In this document: one piece after another, positions 45,530 through 56,859 of the stretch
How positions within the stretch are numbered: position 1 is the stretch's first letter
How the letters are laid out: every line of letters starts with the position of its first letter
NCBI RefSeq assembly: GCF_025144995.1
Contig: NZ_CP102250.1
Coordinates: 992,001-1,056,000 of the forward strand
Source of the DNA: Alistipes indistinctus YIT 12060
GTDB lineage: Bacteria; Bacteroidota; Bacteroidia; Bacteroidales; Rikenellaceae
Direction of reading: 5' to 3'
DNA: 64,000 nt
The notes under the pieces: generated by a model
Seen by the model: the letters and a program-made list of their open reading frames with translations, nothing else
What the model was told of the DNA's origin: nothing
Databases searched by the model: none
Program-made: the position numbers and the translations under genes

Positions 45530-46438
45530 ATGATACCCATCATAGACCCTGTGGATCGCACCCTGATCCTGAAGGAACTCACAGCAGACAAACTACTGCG
45601 CAAGACCAACAACGGAGGCAACGAAATCTACGTCGTCACGGCCCGCAACAGCCCGAACATCATGCAGGAACTGGGACGCCTGCGCGAACTGTCGTTCCGC
45701 GACGCAGGCGGCGGCACCGGCGCAGCGGTCGACATCGATGCAGAGGACACGGCGGAAGAGGGCTACCAACAACTGTTCGTCTGGGATCCCAAAGCGCAGG
45801 AGATCGTCGGCGGGTACCGCTTCATCGTCTCGCGCACGCCGCATCCGAAGCACATGTCCACCGAACACTACTTCCGCTTCAGCGACAAATTCCGCAACGA
45901 ATTCCTGCCCTACACCATCGAACTGGGCCGTTCGTTCGTACAGCCGCTCTACCAGGGGATCCGCCAAAATCCCAAAGGGCTCTACTCGCTCGACAACCTG
46001 TGGGACGGCCTCGGCGCACTGGTCGTCACCAACCCCGACATGAAATATTTTTTCGGCAAGGTGACCATGTACGGCGACTACAACAAAGAGGCGCGCGACC
46101 TGCTGATCTATTTCCTGAAGAAATACTTTCCGGACCGCGACAAGCTGGTCGATCCGATCTACCCGATCGAGCTCGACATCGACAACGAAGCGATGGGAGC
46201 CGTCTTCTGCGGAGAAAGCTACGCCGAGGATTACAAAATCCTGACCCGCGAAATCCGCAAATGCCGCGAGAACATTCCGCCGCTGATCAACTCCTACATG
46301 AACATCTCACCGTCGATGCGGGTGTTCGGCACCGTCAAAAACCCCGATTTCGGCGAGGTCGAAGAGACCGGCATCCTGATCACGATCAGCGACATCTACC
46401 CGGTCAAGTCGGAACGGCATTTCAAAATAATGGATTAA
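45530..46438 (+). CDS. glsB: GNAT-fold N-acyltransferase, GlsB-like (glycine lipid synthesis)
   Basis: Protein of 302 residues of the OlsB/hemolysin-like acyltransferase group that moves a 3-hydroxy acyl chain from acyl carrier protein to an amino acid. It has ELGRLRELSFRDAGGGTG near residue 45, the core VWDPKAQEIVGGYRFIV, LPYTIELGRSFVQPLYQ, and the late SLDNLWDGLGALVVTNPDMKYFFGKVTM. A hypothetical upstream start at 45497 overlaps the -7 box, so ATG 45530 is used. With the acyltransferase before it, this should provide monoacyl glycine and then diacyl glycine lipid. Confidence 0.85.
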   Translation: MIPIIDPVDRTLILKELTADKLLRKTNNGGNEIYVVTARNSPNIMQELGRLRELSFRDAGGGTGAAVDIDAEDTAEEGYQQLFVWDPKAQEIVGGYRFIVSRTPHPKHMSTEHYFRFSDKFRNEFLPYTIELGRSFVQPLYQGIRQNPKGLYSLDNLWDGLGALVVTNPDMKYFFGKVTMYGDYNKEARDLLIYFLKKYFPDRDKLVDPIYPIELDIDNEAMGAVFCGESYAEDYKILTREIRKCRENIPPLINSYMNISPSMRVFGTVKNPDFGEVEETGILITISDIYPVKSERHFKIMD

Positions 46439-46591
46439 ATACACGGGGCGAGCGCAAAATAAACTGGCCGCAGAAAACGGGATAACCGTCCCGTCCCGAT
46501 TGTCCGGGAGCTCCGTACAGGGCAGCGCCTTTCCATACATCCGGCGACAGTTCCGATACCCGTGGTGAAGTATCCCCGCCACAAATAGAAA

Positions 46592-46618
46592 AAACGCACG
46601 GTCGACGACCGTGCGTTT
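46592..46618. terminator. Bidirectional terminator between glsB and the Fpg-like gene
   Basis: A perfect 12-bp stem, AAACGCACGGTC and GACCGTGCGTTT, around GAC. A-rich on the left and T on the right, suited to both convergent genes. The rest of 46439-46686 shows no gene. Confidence 0.8.
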
Positions 46619-46686
46619 AGCATGATTCCGCAGCCCGTCGCTGCATTCCCGTATCGTCATATCACCGTATTTACCCTCTCGCCGTA

Positions 46687-47520
46687 TCATCGCGGCTGGC
46701 AACCGGGACAATAATAGATACTGCCCCCCAGGTAGTTTTCCTTGCAGATCAGGGAACCGCAACGGGGACACGGCTCCCCTGCCGTATTTTTGGACAAACG
46801 GGGACGGTATCCGCCGGGACGGCCGAACAGATCGGTTTCCGAGTCGCGGCCTCCCAGACGCAGCATCTCCCGGAGCGTCTCCCGGACGGACCGGAACAGT
46901 CGCTCTTTTTGCTGCCGGGTCAATCCGGAAATTTTGGTTTTGGGATGCATGCCCGCCCAATAAAGTATATCCTGCAACCCCCCGTTACCGAGACCGGGAA
47001 TCGTCTGCCCGGTGGCCAGGAACGCCTTGGCGCTCTTTTTCTGCACGGACGGTTCATCCAGCAACGACATGAAATAGGAGAGGTCAAAAGCGTCGGACAG
47101 CACCTGAGGTTTCTCCTTCGCACTGCGGTAGTAAGGCTCCAGCGGACCGGGAAACTCACCCTGTGAAAAACACCACACCCCGCCGTACATCCTCACCGAC
47201 ACCACCAGACAACTCTCGTCCCCGAACCCGATGAGCAACTGGTGCTTGTCCGGCAAATCGGCACCGGGTTCGAGATAGGTAAGGTTCGCTCCGTCGCTGA
47301 ACAGCAGCGCCCGTTCTCCGACTGCCAGTTCCACCATGCCGCCCCGCGCACGGGCCTTCCCGACCCGCTTACCCAAAAGCACGCCTTCGTAATCGATTCC
47401 GGGTGAAATAAAGGTAAATTTGTGAGGCGAATGGAACACCACCACCTCGCTGATATACTTGCCGCACACAGCATCATTGAGCTGCCGGGAGAGGCAAACG
47501 GCTTCGGGAGCTTCGATCAT
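46687..47520 (-). CDS. Formamidopyrimidine-DNA glycosylase-like protein without the N-terminal proline
   Basis: Protein of 277 residues. MIEAPEAVCLSRQLNDAV aligns with MPELPEVETVRRGL of Fpg, keeping the glutamate but with Ile where the catalytic N-terminal proline should be. The helix-two-turn-helix region IPGLGNGGLQDILYWAGMHPK (about 167-187) and the C-terminal zinc finger CPRCGSLICKENYLGGSIYYCPGC (from about 250) are intact. DNA binding is therefore likely, while standard lyase chemistry is doubtful. ATG 47520 is used; a TTG three codons earlier is less likely. Downstream of tatC in the same direction. Confidence 0.85.
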   Translation of the reverse strand: MIEAPEAVCLSRQLNDAVCGKYISEVVVFHSPHKFTFISPGIDYEGVLLGKRVGKARARGGMVELAVGERALLFSDGANLTYLEPGADLPDKHQLLIGFGDESCLVVSVRMYGGVWCFSQGEFPGPLEPYYRSAKEKPQVLSDAFDLSYFMSLLDEPSVQKKSAKAFLATGQTIPGLGNGGLQDILYWAGMHPKTKISGLTRQQKERLFRSVRETLREMLRLGGRDSETDLFGRPGGYRPRLSKNTAGEPCPRCGSLICKENYLGGSIYYCPGCQPR

Positions 47521-47606
47521 AGCGGACAAGACGGTTTATGAAACGATCAGCCGTAAACAATATCGCAGCAGACCGGCAAGACGATTAACAGGTAACCGGC
47601 AGGAAT

Positions 47607-48461
47607 TTACGCGGCCGGACCGGCAACATTTTCAGCGGCTTCTTCACGCGCCTTTTGCCGCTCGACACGCCCTGCCAGCAAAATACTGCATTCGTACAGG
47701 CCGTAGAGCGGAATCACTACCAGCAACAGGCTGAAAATATCCGGCGGGGTAATGATCGCGGAGATGATACACAGCAGAATCAGCGCATGACGGCGGTAGC
47801 GCCTCAGGAACGAAGCGGTGATCAATCCCATCCGCGCCAGGAAATAGACCAGCAGCGGAAGCTGGAACACCACCGCGCAGGCGATCGACACGCTCAGCAC
47901 CGTGGAGAGGTACGAACGCACGTCGATCATGTTGGTGATTTCGGGGCTCGCCTGGTATCCGGCGAAGAAACTGACCGACAACGGAGCGATCAGGAAATAG
48001 CCAAAACAGAGCCCTGCAAAAAAGCAAAGCGACACATACAGCACGAACATCCTGCTTTTGCGGCGTTCGTGTTCGGTCAGCGCCGGCACGACAAAACGCC
48101 ATATCTCCCACAACAGGTACGGTACCGCCACGGCAATGGCGGTCGCCAACGCCACCTGCATGTGCAGATTGAACTGGCCGGCCAGCGCCGTGTTGACCAT
48201 ATTGAACTTCATCTGATTGATGCAAACCCGGTTATCGCCGAAAACGGCGTACGAGAAGTCGCACAGCCACCGGTTCGTCGGGAAATCAGGCGACTGGGGC
48301 CCCATCAGGATGGTATCGATGATGAATTTCTTACCGATGAAAGCGGCGATCATCACGACGATCAGCGCCATCACGCCCCGCACCAAATGGGGACGCAGCG
48401 CCTCGATATGTTCAAAAAAAGTCATCTCGTTGTCGGATGACTTTTCCCGTTTATCGGACAT
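47607..48461 (-). CDS. tatC: Sec-independent protein translocase TatC
   Basis: Inner-membrane receptor of the twin-arginine pathway, 284 residues with six spans. It opens with MTFFEHIEALRPHLVRGVMA (the FxxHLxELRxR signature) and contains LYVSLCFFAGLCFGYFLIAP, FQLPLLVYFLARMGLI and the terminal IISAIITPPDIFSLLLVVIP. It binds folded cargo with RR signals together with TatA, encoded 28 bases upstream. A tatB gene is absent, which is common in minimal TatAC systems. Confidence 0.96.
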   Translation of the reverse strand: MSDKREKSSDNEMTFFEHIEALRPHLVRGVMALIVVMIAAFIGKKFIIDTILMGPQSPDFPTNRWLCDFSYAVFGDNRVCINQMKFNMVNTALAGQFNLHMQVALATAIAVAVPYLLWEIWRFVVPALTEHERRKSRMFVLYVSLCFFAGLCFGYFLIAPLSVSFFAGYQASPEITNMIDVRSYLSTVLSVSIACAVVFQLPLLVYFLARMGLITASFLRRYRRHALILLCIISAIITPPDIFSLLLVVIPLYGLYECSILLAGRVERQKAREEAAENVAGPAA

Positions 48462-48489
48462 AACTTTCGTGTGGATTTATCCGCAAGGT

Positions 48490-48738
48490 TTATTTGGCGG
48501 CGTCGTCTTTGGTAGTTTCGTTCCGGGGAGCCTGAGGAGCGGTCGGGGCAGTCGTTTCGTTGGTATTCTCAGCCGTGTAATCTTTGTTGACCGCGTCTTT
48601 GAACTCTTTCACGCCGCGTCCCATGCCGCGCATCAGTTCAGGAATTTTCTTCCCGCCGAACAGCACGATAATCAGGATGACGATGACCAGTATCTGAGTC
48701 GGGCCGATGACCCCCAGAGGCAACATGAATGCTAACAT
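48490..48738 (-). CDS. tatA: Twin-arginine translocase pore subunit TatA
   Basis: Protein of 82 residues. One N-terminal span (about 8-26, ILVIVILIIVLFGG) is followed by the amphipathic helix KKIPELMRGMGRGVKEFKDAV and a Thr/Ala/Pro/Asn-rich charged tail. The FGGKKIPEL hinge is typical of TatA. It is the first gene of the tatA-tatC operon and probably does the work of both TatA and TatB. Confidence 0.95.
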   Translation of the reverse strand: MLAFMLPLGVIGPTQILVIVILIIVLFGGKKIPELMRGMGRGVKEFKDAVNKDYTAENTNETTAPTAPQAPRNETTKDDAAK

Positions 48739-48776
48739 AAGATTTAGGTTTTAGTTAATTCTTCAGGATGTGTTTG

Positions 48777-48784
48777 CAAATATA
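48777..48784 (-). promoter_or_regulatory. Candidate -7 element of tatA-tatC
   Basis: CAAATATA reads TATATTTG on the minus strand, an exact TAnnTTTG match, 38 bases before the tatA ATG. No clear -33 box. Confidence 0.5.
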
Positions 48785-48825
48785 ACATAAAAAACGATCA
48801 TTTTATTTTTTGCAGGCAGAAAAAA

Positions 48826-48856
48826 CGCCCGGCCCGATTGTATTCGGAGCCGGGCG
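48826..48856 (-). terminator. Terminator of the glycosidase operon
   Basis: CGCCCGGC and GCCGGGCG pair around a 15-base loop. On the minus strand a run of five T follows the stem. It lies 26 bases past the alpha-rhamnosidase stop. Confidence 0.75.
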
Positions 48857-48882
48857 CTGTCATTACTCAGCAGATCAGGCGG

Positions 48883-51687
48883 CTATTTCTTGAGGATCAT
48901 TTCGTACTCGCCCGAGCAGAGGTTCATCGTCGTGGCTCCGTCGGCGGTCTTAATCTCCGAAGCTCCCGCGTCCTTCTTGAAGTCGACTCCCGAGATACCG
49001 GCGAGTTTGACCGTAGCCGACGTATTGGCCGGGATCGTCACCTTCCACTCGATATTGCCGTCCTCACGTTTCCAGTGGCTCTTGATCTCACCCGAAACCG
49101 ACTTGTAAGAGGCCTTCACATAGTCGAGGCCGTCGATGAATACGGGCTCCATCTGGATTTTTTTGAAACCGGCCGACTGCGGATCGTTGCGGATACCGGC
49201 CAGGTCTTCGTAGAACCAGATCACCAAGTCGCCCAACAGCATAACATGGTTGCCCGAATTCATATTCGGCGCACCGGTATCGCCGTTCCACAGCTCCCAG
49301 ATCGTCGTAGCGCCCTTCTTGGCCATATACCCCCAGCTGGGATAGGTTTCGTTGGTCGCGATCTTGTAGGCGAGGTCCTGCGCACCGTGCTCGGTCAGAC
49401 CGCGCATCAGGTGCTGGATCCCCAGTACGCCCACGCTGACGTGGCCGTCGAACTCGCCCACTGTTTTATCAACGATATTCTGGAATACCTTGCCTTCATA
49501 TCCTTCGGGAACCAGGCCGAGACGCAGCGAGAGAATGTTACCCGTCACGGTGTTATCGCCGAATTGGGGGGTCAGCACCGGAGCGAGTCCTTTACCGCTC
49601 GATTTCATGCCGTTATTACCATACTGAGCCGTCTCATAATTAAAGAACTTCTTGTTGTAGGACTCCTTCATTTTGGCTGCCAGCGCTTGGTACTCGGCTA
49701 CATCGGCCTCGTTGCCGGTTAACTGGGCGAACTGGCTCATCATCTGGAGCAGGCTGTAATAAACGGTCGTTCCCAGAATTTCAGGCCGGGTTTTGCGGGA
49801 CGGATCTTTCGAATGGATCAATTCCGGACTTTCGGGCGGCATGCACCAATCACCGTAGCGGTCCGTAATGATCACATTGTCTTCCATACAGTTCTGCTGC
49901 ATATAGTGCATCCACTTGCGCATCGCCTGGTAGTGGGTCTCGATGCCGCTCTTGTCGCCGAACTGACGGTAGAGCATATCGGCTACGTAGAAGTAGGCTG
50001 CCGGCCAGGTCACGTCGTCTCCGTAAACAGTCCACGTACGAGGAGATACGTCGGAAATACGGCCCTGGGCATCGCGCGAATCGTAAATGTCCTGCAGCCA
50101 TTTCTTATACAGCAGCGCATTGTCGAAAATAAAGCTCTCACCCAGTGCGCCGGTCGTGCGGTCGCCCAGCCAGCCGAGGCGTTCGTCGCGCTGCGGGCAG
50201 TCGGTCGGCATGCCGCGGTAGTTGCCGCGAATACCCCAGTAAGCGTTCTTGTAAATCTGGTTGATCACCGGATTCGAGGTTTCGAACTCGCCGGTCGTCT
50301 CCATCTTGTCGTAAATCACCTTACCGGTGAATACGTGAAGCGCAGGTTTGTAGCTCAGGCCCGATATCTCGACGTAACGGAAGCCGTGGTAGGTAAAGTT
50401 GGGTTCCCATTCGAACTCGGCATCCCAGGCAGGGATATAGGTATCGGTGGCTTTGGCCGAACGCAGGTTGGCCGTAAACAGCGAACCGTCGGGCTGGAGC
50501 GTCTCGGCGAAGCGGAAGGTGATGGGCTTCTTGATCTGCCCTTTGAGCTTCACATGCAGCCACCCCACCATGTTCTGTCCCATATCGAGGATATAGTTAC
50601 CGTTGGGCCGCTCCATGATCGCCACGGGTTTGATCTCCTCCATGATACGGATGTTCTCGTTGGGCTGTGCCACCAACTTGCCGCCCGGTGCGGGCAGTTT
50701 CTGAGCCGCCATCCATTTGTAGTTGGTCTCATATCCGGTTTTGTTCCACCCAGGCAGTTCGTTGAAGGCATTGTATTCCTCACCGTCGAACTCGTTGTTC
50801 GCGACGATCGGCCCCCGTGCCGTGGCCTGCCACGTCGTGTCGGTCACGACCAACTCCTTGGTTCCGTCCTTGTACTCGATCTCCAACTGCGCCAGCAGGC
50901 GGGGCACGCCGAAACCGCGGATACCCGGGTTGCGCATCGGGAAGAACCGCCCGTTGCCGAGGATTACGCCGATCGTGTTGTTCCCCAATCCGAGCAATTT
51001 GGTTACGTCATACGAGTTGTAGTACATCGTCGCCGGGGCATGTGTCGGCATCGACTCGAAGACATCCTCGGTAATCTGCTCGCCGTTCAGGTAGCTCTTG
51101 GCCGACCCACCGGGACAAATGTAAAGTACAGCACGTTTCACACCCTCCTTTACAGGAAATTCTTTGCGCAGGTAACGAGCTGCCAAACGGGTGAGTATCC
51201 CCTTTTTGGAAGTCGAATCGCCAAGTTCCTCGCCGGGATTCGTGGCTCCCGCAATACCGATCCACTCGGCCTTCCAGGCGGCGGAATCAAGCAGTGCGGT
51301 CGCAAAATTCTCGGTCTCGCTCCAGGCCGTGCGCCCTTTGTTGGTCTTCACACGCACGCGCCAGAAATATTCGGTAGCGGACTGCAACGGAGATCCGCCG
51401 TAAGCAATGAACAGCGAAGTGTCCGAATTGACAAAACCCGAATCCCACAGCAGGTTCTTTCCTTTTTCCAATTCCTGGGCCGAGGCCGCCACCTGAATCT
51501 GGTAGGCGACCTGGTTCACATTGGATTTCTCGGATTCGATCTGCCACATAAACCGCGGATGGGCCGTTCCCACCCCGACCGGATTTTCACGCAGTTCGAC
51601 CCGCAACTCATCCACCTTCACTTTCGAGGTAGAGCAGGCGAATCCGAGCCACGCCGCACAAACGGCGACAAACAGCACTTTTTTCAT
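48883..51687 (-). CDS. GH78 alpha-L-rhamnosidase (lipoprotein)
   Basis: Exported glycosidase of 934 residues releasing terminal alpha-L-rhamnose. The signal MKKVLFVAVCAAWLGFAC has a lipobox (LGFAC, Cys18). The domain order is an N-terminal beta-sandwich with fibronectin-like features (VDELRVELRENPVGVG), the Bac_rhamnosid_N region, a concanavalin-like domain, the (alpha/alpha)6 barrel with the catalytic stretch TDCPQRDERLGWLGDR (about 494-509), and a C-terminal sandwich. ATG 51687 is preferred over one two codons upstream. It begins 31 bases after the GH2 gene, so the two enzymes share an operon and perhaps act on the same plant or microbial glycan. Confidence 0.95.
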   Translation of the reverse strand: MKKVLFVAVCAAWLGFACSTSKVKVDELRVELRENPVGVGTAHPRFMWQIESEKSNVNQVAYQIQVAASAQELEKGKNLLWDSGFVNSDTSLFIAYGGSPLQSATEYFWRVRVKTNKGRTAWSETENFATALLDSAAWKAEWIGIAGATNPGEELGDSTSKKGILTRLAARYLRKEFPVKEGVKRAVLYICPGGSAKSYLNGEQITEDVFESMPTHAPATMYYNSYDVTKLLGLGNNTIGVILGNGRFFPMRNPGIRGFGVPRLLAQLEIEYKDGTKELVVTDTTWQATARGPIVANNEFDGEEYNAFNELPGWNKTGYETNYKWMAAQKLPAPGGKLVAQPNENIRIMEEIKPVAIMERPNGNYILDMGQNMVGWLHVKLKGQIKKPITFRFAETLQPDGSLFTANLRSAKATDTYIPAWDAEFEWEPNFTYHGFRYVEISGLSYKPALHVFTGKVIYDKMETTGEFETSNPVINQIYKNAYWGIRGNYRGMPTDCPQRDERLGWLGDRTTGALGESFIFDNALLYKKWLQDIYDSRDAQGRISDVSPRTWTVYGDDVTWPAAYFYVADMLYRQFGDKSGIETHYQAMRKWMHYMQQNCMEDNVIITDRYGDWCMPPESPELIHSKDPSRKTRPEILGTTVYYSLLQMMSQFAQLTGNEADVAEYQALAAKMKESYNKKFFNYETAQYGNNGMKSSGKGLAPVLTPQFGDNTVTGNILSLRLGLVPEGYEGKVFQNIVDKTVGEFDGHVSVGVLGIQHLMRGLTEHGAQDLAYKIATNETYPSWGYMAKKGATTIWELWNGDTGAPNMNSGNHVMLLGDLVIWFYEDLAGIRNDPQSAGFKKIQMEPVFIDGLDYVKASYKSVSGEIKSHWKREDGNIEWKVTIPANTSATVKLAGISGVDFKKDAGASEIKTADGATTMNLCSGEYEMILKK

Positions 51688-51718
51688 AAGCAATCAGGTA
51701 TCAATTAAGGTTAATAAT

Positions 51719-54943
<3,225 letters not shown>

Positions 54944-54991
54944 TCAGAAGTTAGGCTCGGGATCCTTTCCGAAGCGGAAACCCGGACAGAA

Positions 54992-54999
54992 CAAATATA
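54992..54999 (-). promoter_or_regulatory. Candidate -7 element of the glycosidase operon
   Basis: CAAATATA reads TATATTTG on the minus strand, 51 bases before the GH2 ATG. A TTTC lies near -33 but the spacing is short, so support is partial. Confidence 0.5.
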
Positions 55000-55035
55000 A
55001 TGATAAATACCGAAACTGAAAGCACAAAAAAATGA

Positions 55036-55059
55036 CCCGCAGGGCCGCATCCCTGCGGG
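55036..55059 (-). terminator. Terminator downstream of the SGNH pseudogene
   Basis: CCCGCAGGG and CCCTGCGGG pair around CCGCAT; outer bases ATGA/TCAT extend it. In the minus direction it is followed by a T7 run. Confidence 0.75.
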
Positions 55060-55152
55060 ACGCGTCATATCAACGACGACACAGCAGCAGTCGAACACAC
55101 GCTTTCACATACCCTGTAACCTATGACCCGTAACAACAGAGCATCCGACATC

Positions 55153-55819
55153 TTATCGCTTGCCCCGTACAGCGGTCGCTGAATCCTGCGGCCCGTATTG
55201 CGGCGGAATCAGTTCGTGCCGGATCAGGATATCGCAGAAGCGGGCCGCGATTTTCCGGTTTCCCCGCCGGCTGGGGTGGGCATCGTGCCGAAAAAAATCA
55301 CCCTGCTCCCGGTCCAACTCCGCCTTTAAATTTATGAGACCGATATCAAATCGGGCTGCAACGGCGCTATTTTGCATGGGATCATCTTAAAAATATCATA
55401 GTCCCGGGCGCCGCCATCCACACCGCAATTGAGGACTTCCACCCGATACCCCGCACTGTCGAGCATCTTTTGCAACACCTCCACGAATGCGGTATAATAG
55501 GGCATTGTCAGCGTACCGGATACGAAAGAGTCCCCGGTCACAGCGATGCGGAACCGGCCGGAGGATTTGTCCGGAAAATCCCTGCCCAGGAATCCCTGTT
55601 CCATTGACATGAAACCGATTGCCGCTTACTTCGAAAATCCAGATTCGGGAGGTATAAGGTAATTCACTACCGAATCAGGTCGGTAGGCCAATGGTTTAAG
55701 CGTGTCGCTGGAGAGGGGCTCCCAAAAGAAAATCCGGCAAGCCGCCTCGATCAGCAGCAGGACGGAAACCGCCAGAATCGCTCCGTATCCTATACGTTGT
55801 CCTATCTTTTATTCCCCAT
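55153..55819 (-). pseudogene. Decayed SGNH/GDSL hydrolase gene
   Basis: Remains of one membrane-anchored SGNH hydrolase. Reading on the minus strand, ATG 55819 (MGNKR) stops at once; one frame over, IGQRIGYGAILAVSVLLLIE forms the membrane anchor and continues to PPESGFSK. There an in-frame TAA near 55632 interrupts, after which the same frame resumes with AAIGFMSMEQGFLGRDF, the nucleophile block RIAVTGDSFVSG and LNCGVDGGARDYD. It ends early at PDLISVS. The C-terminal block DAHPSRRGNRKIAARFCDIL, with the expected D..H pair, lies in another frame, and the middle of the protein (probably over 100 residues) is missing. At least three lesions make it non-functional. A terminator still follows it. 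Confidence 0.75.
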
Positions 55820-56013
55820 ATTCGGTAAAATAATTTACTCTTCTGTACAAGCCTGTCGTTCGGGTGTGCCCCGACATTCAACCCTCCCGCCTTCGCCGGT
55901 CCCGGTATTTTGCCCTGCGCCTGAAATATTCCGTTCCCAACCGATAACTAAACTACAATTTTTTATTGAAACAACCGCATAAAACAACTACATTATGGAA
56001 TAACGACACAATA

Positions 56014-56050
56014 CAGTAAAGCCCGGATGAAAATCATCCGGGCTTTACTG
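56014..56050 (-). terminator. Terminator of greA
   Basis: CAGTAAAGCCCGGATGA and TCATCCGGGCTTTACTG form a perfect 17-bp stem with an AAA loop, 29 bases past the greA stop. The interval 55820-56013 shows no gene. Confidence 0.8.
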
Positions 56051-56078
56051 CAATACCGTTAACCGCCAACGGCCGACG

Positions 56079-56564
56079 TTACATATCCGCGACCGCGATA
56101 TCGAGAATTTCGAAGGGAATCATCCCCGAAGGAACCTGGACGTCGACCTTGTCGCCTTTTTTGTGGCCGAGCAGCGCCTGGGCGATCGGCGTACCGATCG
56201 CGAGCTTGCCCTCTTTGAGGTTCGCTTCGCTCTCGGAAACAAGCGTATACTCGACGGTTTTGCCGGTTTTCATATTCTTGAGCGTGACACGGTTCAGGAT
56301 TTGTACGGAGCTGGTGTCAATGCGCGACTCATCGAGTACCCGGGCATTGGCCACCATCTCCTCGAGTTTGGCGATACGCATCTCGAGCATCCCCTGGGCC
56401 TCTTTGGCCGCATCGTACTCCGCATTCTCGGACAGGTCGCCCTTGTCACGAGCCTCCGCAATCGCAGCCGAAATGGCAGGACGCTCCACAGAGCGCAGGT
56501 GCTCCAACTCGCTCTTGATTTTTTGCAAGCCGGCTTCTGTCAAATGAACTACTTTTGATGCCAT
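56079..56564 (-). CDS. greA: Transcription elongation factor GreA
   Basis: RNA-polymerase cleavage factor of 161 residues that rescues backtracked complexes. The N-terminal coiled coil carries ARDKGDLSENAEYDAAKEAQ, with the acidic tip residues Asp and Glu that enter the secondary channel, and the C-terminal FKBP-like domain has GKLAIGTPIAQALLGHKKGD. ATG 56564 (MASKVVHLTEAGLQ) is certain; the extension to 56672 runs across the leader hairpin. The leader contains a terminator-like structure, described separately. Confidence 0.96.
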   Translation of the reverse strand: MASKVVHLTEAGLQKIKSELEHLRSVERPAISAAIAEARDKGDLSENAEYDAAKEAQGMLEMRIAKLEEMVANARVLDESRIDTSSVQILNRVTLKNMKTGKTVEYTLVSESEANLKEGKLAIGTPIAQALLGHKKGDKVDVQVPSGMIPFEILDIAVADM

Positions 56565-56617
56565 AGTGAAGAGATATTTAAATAGGTAAAATAAAACGCA
56601 AAAAAAGAAAAAATCCC

Positions 56618-56641
56618 GACTCCCCGCCTGAGAGGGGAGCC
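56618..56641 (-). promoter_or_regulatory. Terminator-like hairpin in the greA leader
   Basis: On the minus strand GGCTCCCC pairs with GGGGAGTC (one G-U) around TCTCAGGC, then GGGA and a T-rich tract at 56613-56601 (TTTTTTCTTTTTTT). It lies between the likely promoter and the greA ATG, 54 bases before the ATG. It could act as an attenuator or release a short leader RNA. Confidence 0.6.
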
Positions 56642-56659
56642 AGAACTCTTCCGATAAGG

Positions 56660-56691
56660 CAAACTTAAACATTTAATTTCGATTTTCCAAC
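56660..56691 (-). promoter_or_regulatory. Candidate greA promoter
   Basis: On the minus strand GTTG (56691-56688), a 20-base spacer and TAAGTTTG (56667-56660). Start near 56653 places the leader hairpin about 12 bases downstream. Confidence 0.6.
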
Positions 56692-56794
56692 TCCCCTCAT
56701 TTTTTCGAAAAATAATTCTCCTCCTTTCCCCATTGCCATCGTGGCATCAGCCTCTGGGAATGGTCCCCTTCGCAAAATAGTTGGCACAGGAAAT

Positions 56795-56826
56795 GTTGAC
56801 TATATCGCCGGGGTTTATTATCTTTG
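56795..56826 (+). promoter_or_regulatory. Promoter of cls
   Basis: GTTG at 56795-56798, a 20-base spacer and TATCTTTG at 56819-56826. Start near 56833 gives a leader of about 27 bases before ATG 56860, and excludes the upstream TTG at 56824. Confidence 0.65.
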
Positions 56827-56859
56827 TTTAAAACACCCTTTCAACGCACCCGACCCGCA

